Source of the DNA: Candidatus Heimdallarchaeota archaeon | Lineage (GTDB): Archaea > Asgardarchaeota > Heimdallarchaeia > Heimdallarchaeales > Heimdallarchaeaceae | Length of the DNA: 64,000 nucleotides | Reading direction: 5' to 3' | Assembly: GCA_030603365.1 (NCBI GenBank) | Contig: JAUVXV010000008.1 | Coordinates: 1-64,000 of the forward strand | In this document: in pieces, positions 59,906 through 64,000 of the stretch | How the letters are laid out: each line of letters starts with the position of its first letter | Numbering within the stretch: the stretch's first letter is position 1 | Made by a program: the position numbers and the translations under genes | The notes under the pieces: model-generated | What the model saw: only the letters and a program-made list of their open reading frames with translations | Databases searched by the model: none | What the model was told of the DNA's origin: nothing

Positions 59906-60863
59906 CTAATCGTTGCCATTTTTCGTCAATCTCATCCTGTATTTCTATCATCTTCTTCTTCCATTCAGGTTTAAACAGATGTCTAAACCGTCCTTGTGGT
60001 TTTAAGAAATCTTCAATTGGAAGTTTTTTCTCAGGATTTTTAGCTAATCTAGCTGAAATACCTGTTAAGATCCACTCATCTTTGTAAGTATGGAAAAGTG
60101 GGAAAAAGCAAGTTTTTACTGCAAGTTTGGATATTTCTATAGATTGATCTGGGGCATATCTATGTCCAAGATTGCATGAAGAATCAACTAACATAAATGC
60201 TGGTCCATCATGTTTAAGTCCAGCCTGAACTTTTGCCATTAAATCTCTTGGATAGGCAGGACTAGCTGTAAAAGTAGGGATATCATGTGCAGCCATTATT
60301 TCAGCTAAGGGTTTTTGCCACTCTATTTTTCCAGGAATTTCAGTTCCTGGTGGACTTGTTGTAGTAGCAGCACCTTGAGGAGTACCTCCAGAACGTTGGA
60401 TTCCAGTATTCATATAAGCTCCATTTGAGTAACATACGTAAAGGAAGTCATGACCCCGTTCTATGGCCCCAGAGAGGCTTTGAAGACCAATATCATATGT
60501 TCCACCATCCCCTGCAAACACAATCATATTTACTTCTCGTTCTCTCATAATTCCTTTTCTTTGCATAGCTTTCATAGCTTCAATTGCTCCTGAAGCTGTT
60601 GCGGCTGCATTCTCAAAGGCATTATGTAACCATGGTGCATCCCAGGCTGTATATGGATATATTGTTGTTGCTACTTCTAAGCAACCTGTTGCATTTACCA
60701 ACATGAATGGGTCACCCAATGCTTTTGCAGCAAGAGTTACTTGCCTTGCCATGATACCAGCTCCACATCCTGCACATAATCTGTGTCCTGAAGTTAATAC
60801 TTCGCCTAGTTTAGACCAATCTTGAAGGTCTTTTACAGAAACTTTAGGTAATTGTATTGTCAT
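59883..60863 (-). CDS. porB: Pyruvate:ferredoxin oxidoreductase beta subunit
   Basis: 326 residues from ATG 60863, with GGAG 8-9 bases upstream, 10 bases after porA. It binds thiamine diphosphate: HRLCAGCGAGIMARQ has the two cysteines of the iron-sulfur cluster, VNATGCLEVATTIYPYTAW is the family segment, and VFAGDGGTYDIGLQSLSGAIERG together with NGAYMNTGIQRSGGTP give the GDG...N(x)G binding loop. PorB catalyses decarboxylation of pyruvate and electron transfer to ferredoxin with PorA. The C-terminal cysteine VDSSCNLGHRY is conserved in the family. It is last in the porG-D-A-B operon. Confidence 0.95.
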   Translation of the reverse strand: MTIQLPKVSVKDLQDWSKLGEVLTSGHRLCAGCGAGIMARQVTLAAKALGDPFMLVNATGCLEVATTIYPYTAWDAPWLHNAFENAAATASGAIEAMKAMQRKGIMREREVNMIVFAGDGGTYDIGLQSLSGAIERGHDFLYVCYSNGAYMNTGIQRSGGTPQGAATTTSPPGTEIPGKIEWQKPLAEIMAAHDIPTFTASPAYPRDLMAKVQAGLKHDGPAFMLVDSSCNLGHRYAPDQSIEISKLAVKTCFFPLFHTYKDEWILTGISARLAKNPEKKLPIEDFLKPQGRFRHLFKPEWKKKMIEIQDEIDEKWQRLVRKASLH

Positions 60864-60873
60864 CTTCTTCTCC

Positions 60874-62061
60874 TCACTTCCTATATCCCACCCAATCTGT
60901 CGTTGTAGTCATCCCAATATCATGATAGTCTTTTGTTTTCTCAAATATTTCTTCTATCTCAGGTAGTGTTAGCACTCTTCCTCCTAAACCATTGATATAT
61001 CCATGCAAAGAAGGAACGTTTTCTTTACCATAAAGTGCTGATGCTAGGTCAGTTTGCACTATGGTTCCAGGAGAACCAAAAGTTGCAGACCTATCTAGAA
61101 TGCTTACTGCTTTTATTCCACTCAAAGCTTCATGAATATCCAAGGATGGAAAAGGTCTGTAAAGTCTAATTTTCAAAGCCCCTACTTTTTCTCCTTTTTC
61201 TCTTAATCTATCCACTACTGCTTTAGCATTACCTGCTGTTGCTCCATAAGAGACAAAAGCGTATTCAGCATCTTCTAGTTTATATTCTTCTATAACTTCC
61301 ATCTTTCGTCCTGACATCTCTGAAAATTCAGCCATAACATCTTTAGTTACTTGATATGCTCTTTGTATAGCTTCTTCTTGTTGTCTTTTGATTTCCATGT
61401 AGTAATCCTGTAAAACTAATGATCCGAAGGTCATTTTATCGTCTGGATTAAATCGGTATTTTAATGACCTGGATTCAGGCAAAAAGTCTTCAACTTGTTG
61501 TTTACTTAAGGTTTCAACTCTTTCAAGAGCATGGGTTACAATAAAACCTTCAATTCCAAACATTGCAGGTAGCATTACATCTGGATGTTCAGCTATTTTG
61601 AAAGATAATATTGTCTCATCGTATGCTTCTTGTGCTGATTCTCCGAATAACGACACCCAAGATGCATCCCTGCAAACCAGCTGATCTGTACATTCTCCAT
61701 GGATATTGATTGGTGCTGAAAAAGCTCTATTTGCAACTGCCAATACAATAGGACATCTCATTCCTGATGCAACATATAGAATTTCATACATCAATGCCAA
61801 ACCTGCACTAGCTGTTGCAGTAAAGACTCTAGCACCTGTTAATGATGCCCCCACACATGCAGACATTGCACTATGTTCAGATTCAACAGAGATAAAACTA
61901 GTATCAACTTCACCATTATTTACAAAGTCACTATATCTTTCAACAATGATTGTTTGTGGTGTAATCGGATAGGCCGCTACAACATCTGGGTTAACAAGTT
62001 TTGCTGCATTTGCAACTGCTTCATCTCCAGTCATACCTTTAACTTCTCTTATTCCACTCAT
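60874..62061 (-). CDS. porA: Pyruvate:ferredoxin oxidoreductase alpha subunit
   Basis: 395 residues from ATG 62061, which overlaps the porD stop as ATGA. The start MTGDEAVANAAKLVNPDVVAAYPITPQTIIVE and the segments VESEHSAMSACVGASLTGARVFTATASAGLALM and EHPDVMLPAMFGIEGFIVTHALER are diagnostic of the alpha subunit, and AFVSYGATAGNAKAVVDRLREKGEKVG is its domain II with the CoA-binding part. The pyruvate form is suggested by similarity to archaeal PorA in the first segment. It is translationally coupled to porD and followed by porB. Confidence 0.94.
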   Translation of the reverse strand: MSGIREVKGMTGDEAVANAAKLVNPDVVAAYPITPQTIIVERYSDFVNNGEVDTSFISVESEHSAMSACVGASLTGARVFTATASAGLALMYEILYVASGMRCPIVLAVANRAFSAPINIHGECTDQLVCRDASWVSLFGESAQEAYDETILSFKIAEHPDVMLPAMFGIEGFIVTHALERVETLSKQQVEDFLPESRSLKYRFNPDDKMTFGSLVLQDYYMEIKRQQEEAIQRAYQVTKDVMAEFSEMSGRKMEVIEEYKLEDAEYAFVSYGATAGNAKAVVDRLREKGEKVGALKIRLYRPFPSLDIHEALSGIKAVSILDRSATFGSPGTIVQTDLASALYGKENVPSLHGYINGLGGRVLTLPEIEEIFEKTKDYHDIGMTTTTDWVGYRK

Positions 62062-62378
62062 CTTGTAACCCTCCTTATTTCAATTGCATCAACAGGACAA
62101 TTTTTCGCACAAATCCCACAACCTTTGCAGAATTGAGTATCACATTCAGCTTTCATTTCATCGTCCATAATAATAGCAGAATCAGGACAGTAGTAGAAGC
62201 AATTCATACAGCTGATACACTTCTCTTTATCTATTATAGCCTTAAATGCACTCCAGTCCCCTGTTTTATATGCATAAGCTGAGTGGTAGGGCACAATTCC
62301 ACCTTCAGGTAGTTTAGATGCACCCCATTTTTCTTTTACCCATCTTTCAAATTCATCTGGTGCTTCTTTTACCATCAT
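62058..62378 (-). CDS. porD: Pyruvate:ferredoxin oxidoreductase delta subunit (ferredoxin-like)
   Basis: 106 residues from ATG 62378, with a 4-base ATGA overlap with porG. After a 50-residue N-terminal extension there are two 4Fe-4S clusters: CISCMNCFYYCPD and CKGCGICAKNCPVD. The delta subunit passes electrons from the beta subunit's cluster to external ferredoxin. The tail ends EIRRVTR. Its stop overlaps porA's start. Confidence 0.93.
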   Translation of the reverse strand: MMVKEAPDEFERWVKEKWGASKLPEGGIVPYHSAYAYKTGDWSAFKAIIDKEKCISCMNCFYYCPDSAIIMDDEMKAECDTQFCKGCGICAKNCPVDAIEIRRVTR

Positions 62379-62932
62379 TCAACCTCTCCGAACGCTCTAT
62401 TAATCGCAACTTCATTCTTTTCTCCCAATACCCCTCTAAAACGATTAAGAGTAACTTTGACTAAGCTTTCAAGTTTAACAATATTGGTTACTTTGATTAG
62501 TGCTCCAAGCATTACCAGATTTGGAACATTTCTCCCAATTTCCTCTGTAGCAATTTTTGATCCATTAACCTTGTAAATATTTGCATGAACTCCTTCGAAA
62601 AATTTCACTAGATTATCCTTCATGCCATCATAATTTACTACAATTGTTCCTCCATCTTTCAATCCTTTTGCTACAGGAACATCATCAAGTAAAGTTGGGT
62701 CTATAACTACCACAATATGTGGTTCATAAACCTCAGTTTTTTCTGTGAAAGGTTCAGGAGATATTCGAGCATATGAGGTAACAGGTGCTCCTGCTCTTTC
62801 TGGACCAAAATTGGGAAATGCATGGACATATTGTCCTTCTAAAATAGCTGCTTCAGCCAATAATCTCGACGCGGTAACTGCCCCTTGACCACCTCTACCG
62901 TTTATTCTTATATCAGTGATTTCAGCCACCAT
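62375..62932 (-). CDS. porG: Pyruvate:ferredoxin oxidoreductase gamma subunit
   Basis: 185 residues from ATG 62932, with AAGGTG just 3 bases upstream; a GTG directly in that site is unlikely to be used. The gamma signature is IRINGRGGQGAVTASRLLAEAAIL, followed by YVHAFPNFGPERAGAPVTSYARIS and EPHIVVVIDPTLL. It is the first gene of the por operon (order G, D, A, B, minus strand). The operon is preceded by a 190-base gap, then the small GTPase gene on the same strand. Confidence 0.93.
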   Translation of the reverse strand: MVAEITDIRINGRGGQGAVTASRLLAEAAILEGQYVHAFPNFGPERAGAPVTSYARISPEPFTEKTEVYEPHIVVVIDPTLLDDVPVAKGLKDGGTIVVNYDGMKDNLVKFFEGVHANIYKVNGSKIATEEIGRNVPNLVMLGALIKVTNIVKLESLVKVTLNRFRGVLGEKNEVAINRAFGEVE

Positions 62933-63123
62933 AATCACCTTGATTTGTCATTATTAACCCACTGTACTGGACGGAAAACACGCATAAATTAAAGTTTATG
63001 ATGTAACCCCAATGCTATATGAGATAAAGTTACTATGTATGAGACAGTTATTTAAAACCTCTTTTCATTTATTGAGAAATAACAAAATACAAAATTTAGA
63101 ACACTGAAGGTTGAGATAGAAAA

Positions 63124-63675
63124 TTACTTTTCTGCTTCAATAGATTTATCTATCATCATATCTGTCAGGTGGAAGTATATTTCTGTTATGTTTGTTCCTT
63201 CCTTAGCAGATACTTCGTAGTATGGTAATTCTTCTAATTTGTAAAGTTCTCTCTTCTTTTCAGCATAAGCTAAAGCTTGTTCTTGAGTCACCCTTCTTTC
63301 TTCAGAAATATCAGCTTTATTACCGATTAGAATTGCAGGAATTATTTCTTCACAATTGGAATAAACTTCTTCAAACCATTTATCTAGATTTTCGAAAGAT
63401 TCTTCATCTGCTATGTCATAGACTACTAGAACTCCATAGCTTCCTTTGTAATATAGGGGGCGTACATAGGAAAAACGATCGTGACTACCTGTATCCCAAG
63501 TTTGTAATTTAACTTGTTTCCCCTGGACTTCTATATCTTTAACTGAAAACTCCACTCCGATAGTTGGTAAATATCTTTCTCTAAAAGTACCAGTTGCAAA
63601 TCTCAATGTAATTGAGGTTTTACCTACACCTGGTGAACCAACTATAATTGTTTTAAATAGATAGTCAAACAGCAA
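63124..63675 (-). CDS. Rab/Ras-like small GTPase with altered switch II
   Basis: 183 residues from TTG 63675 (GTGA about 7-8 bases upstream; an adjacent in-frame CTG cannot be excluded). The five G motifs are GSPGVGKTS (G1, 13-21), YLPTIGVEF with the switch I Thr (G2), WDTGSHDRFSYVRPLYYKG (G3), GNKAD (G4, 118-122) and VSAKEG (G5, 155-160). In G3 the Rab/Ras sequence DTAGQE is replaced by DTGSHD: the switch II Gly is Ser64 and the catalytic Gln is His65. There is no C-terminal Cys for prenylation; the tail is acidic. Rab-like proteins regulate membrane traffic; the altered catalytic position predicts slow or GAP-dependent hydrolysis. Confidence 0.9.
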   Translation of the reverse strand: MLFDYLFKTIIVGSPGVGKTSITLRFATGTFRERYLPTIGVEFSVKDIEVQGKQVKLQTWDTGSHDRFSYVRPLYYKGSYGVLVVYDIADEESFENLDKWFEEVYSNCEEIIPAILIGNKADISEERRVTQEQALAYAEKKRELYKLEELPYYEVSAKEGTNITEIYFHLTDMMIDKSIEAEK

Positions 63676-63752
63676 TGCTATTCACTAATTCTAATCCCCT
63701 AAATTCTTTCTTAAAGTTATTGAAAGTTGTAGCTAACCTTTTCAAGACGAAA

Positions 63753-63762
63753 GTTATATAAT
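63753..63762 (+). promoter_or_regulatory. TATA box of the P-loop kinase-like gene
   Basis: GTTATATAAT is centred about 29 bases before GTG 63786, which predicts a leaderless transcript. Confidence 0.5.
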
Positions 63763-63785
63763 CTCTTGAATTCAGATATTATATT

Positions 63786-64000
63786 GTGAAATTTCTTGTA
63801 ATTTTTGGTCCTCCAGCTACTGGAAAAATGACTGTTGGTCAAGAACTCTCTAAAATCACATCATTGAAACTTCTTCATAATCACCTGACTATTGAACTGC
63901 TCTTGAATTTTTTTGATTATGGAACTCCTAAATTTGTTTTGCTGAATAACGAATTTAGGCAAAGAATCATGGAAGAATCAGCTTCAAGTGATCTTCCAGG
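63786..64000 (+). CDS. Shikimate-kinase-like P-loop NTPase, cut by the window edge
   Basis: The first 71 codons are visible from GTG 63786 and the frame runs off the right edge. It begins KFLVIFGPPATGKMTVGQEL, a P-loop with the Met after GK that is typical of small shikimate-kinase/AAA-like kinases found in bacteria and archaea, followed by LKLLHNHLTIELLLNFFDY with the HNHxTIE motif. Substrate is unknown for this subgroup. The TATA box and start spacing suggest a leaderless mRNA. Confidence 0.78.
   Translation, partial: MKFLVIFGPPATGKMTVGQELSKITSLKLLHNHLTIELLLNFFDYGTPKFVLLNNEFRQRIMEESASSDLP

Noticed and set aside
1..64000. tRNA, rRNA genes and CRISPR arrays
   Set aside because: No G+C-rich cloverleaf-like segments, no conserved rRNA stretches and no regularly spaced direct repeats were recognised by eye; tRNAscan-SE and Infernal runs would be decisive.

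Overview
The window looks like AT-rich chromosomal DNA of an Asgard archaeon, most likely from the Heimdallarchaeia side, though the lineage is inferred from gene content and no rRNA or marker set is present. The case rests on a eukaryote-like ubiquitin gene set (E1, ubiquitin-like protein, E2, RING protein, JAMM protease), a Rab/Ras-like GTPase, longin-like domains on membrane receptors, deoxyhypusine synthase, a geranylgeranyl-reductase-family flavoprotein, archaeal four-subunit pyruvate:ferredoxin oxidoreductase, and TATA-type promoters, several placed so close to start codons that transcripts should be leaderless.

Layout. 1-1.6 kb: the tail of a TnpB gene (left edge), an XdhC-like maturation factor and a DsrE-like protein. 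1.65-13.2 kb: three giant paralogous cell-surface receptors (signal peptide, beta-rich ectodomain, one membrane helix, cytosolic longin/roadblock-like plus winged-helix-like region) and one soluble paralogue of the cytosolic part, each with its own TATA box. 13.3-21.4 kb: a membrane glycerophosphodiesterase, a beta-helix surface protein, two cold-shock proteins with related leaders, a pair of thiazoline-carboxylate-hydrolase-like proteins with an SRPBCC-like fragment, a CPBP protease and a zinc ribbon protein behind a palindromic operator-like site.

21.5-27.3 kb is the ubiquitin region: E1 with a C-terminal ubiquitin-fold domain, a ubiquitin-like protein with an acidic tail and no diglycine (it ends in Ala-Gly-Lys), a lysine/proline-rich disordered protein on the other strand, a membrane protein resembling the membrane half of the E3, a membrane-anchored RING protein, a JAMM/Rpn11-like protease and an E2. 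TATA boxes suggest three separate units: E2-JAMM-RING-membrane paralogue, Ub, and E1.

27.4-34.9 kb: small-molecule enzymes, GNATs, an MFS transporter and a geranylgeranyl-reductase-like flavoprotein. 35-43.5 kb: a tight five-gene operon (MoxR AAA ATPase, DUF5682, VWA protein and two unrecognised proteins) resembling E. coli yehL-yehM-yehP. 43.6-56.1 kb: MscS channel, DUF1295 enzyme, several tiny zinc-binding proteins, DinB-like protein, MFS transporter, flavodoxin, histidine phosphatase, secreted EEP hydrolase, metallophosphoesterase, deoxyhypusine synthase and rhodanese. 56.1-64 kb: an apparently orphan adenine DNA methyltransferase, a GT-C-like glycosyltransferase, the porGDAB operon, a small GTPase with an altered switch II, and the start of a shikimate-kinase-like P-loop gene cut by the right edge.

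No rRNA, tRNA or CRISPR array was recognised by eye. All family assignments are from motif reading, without database searches.
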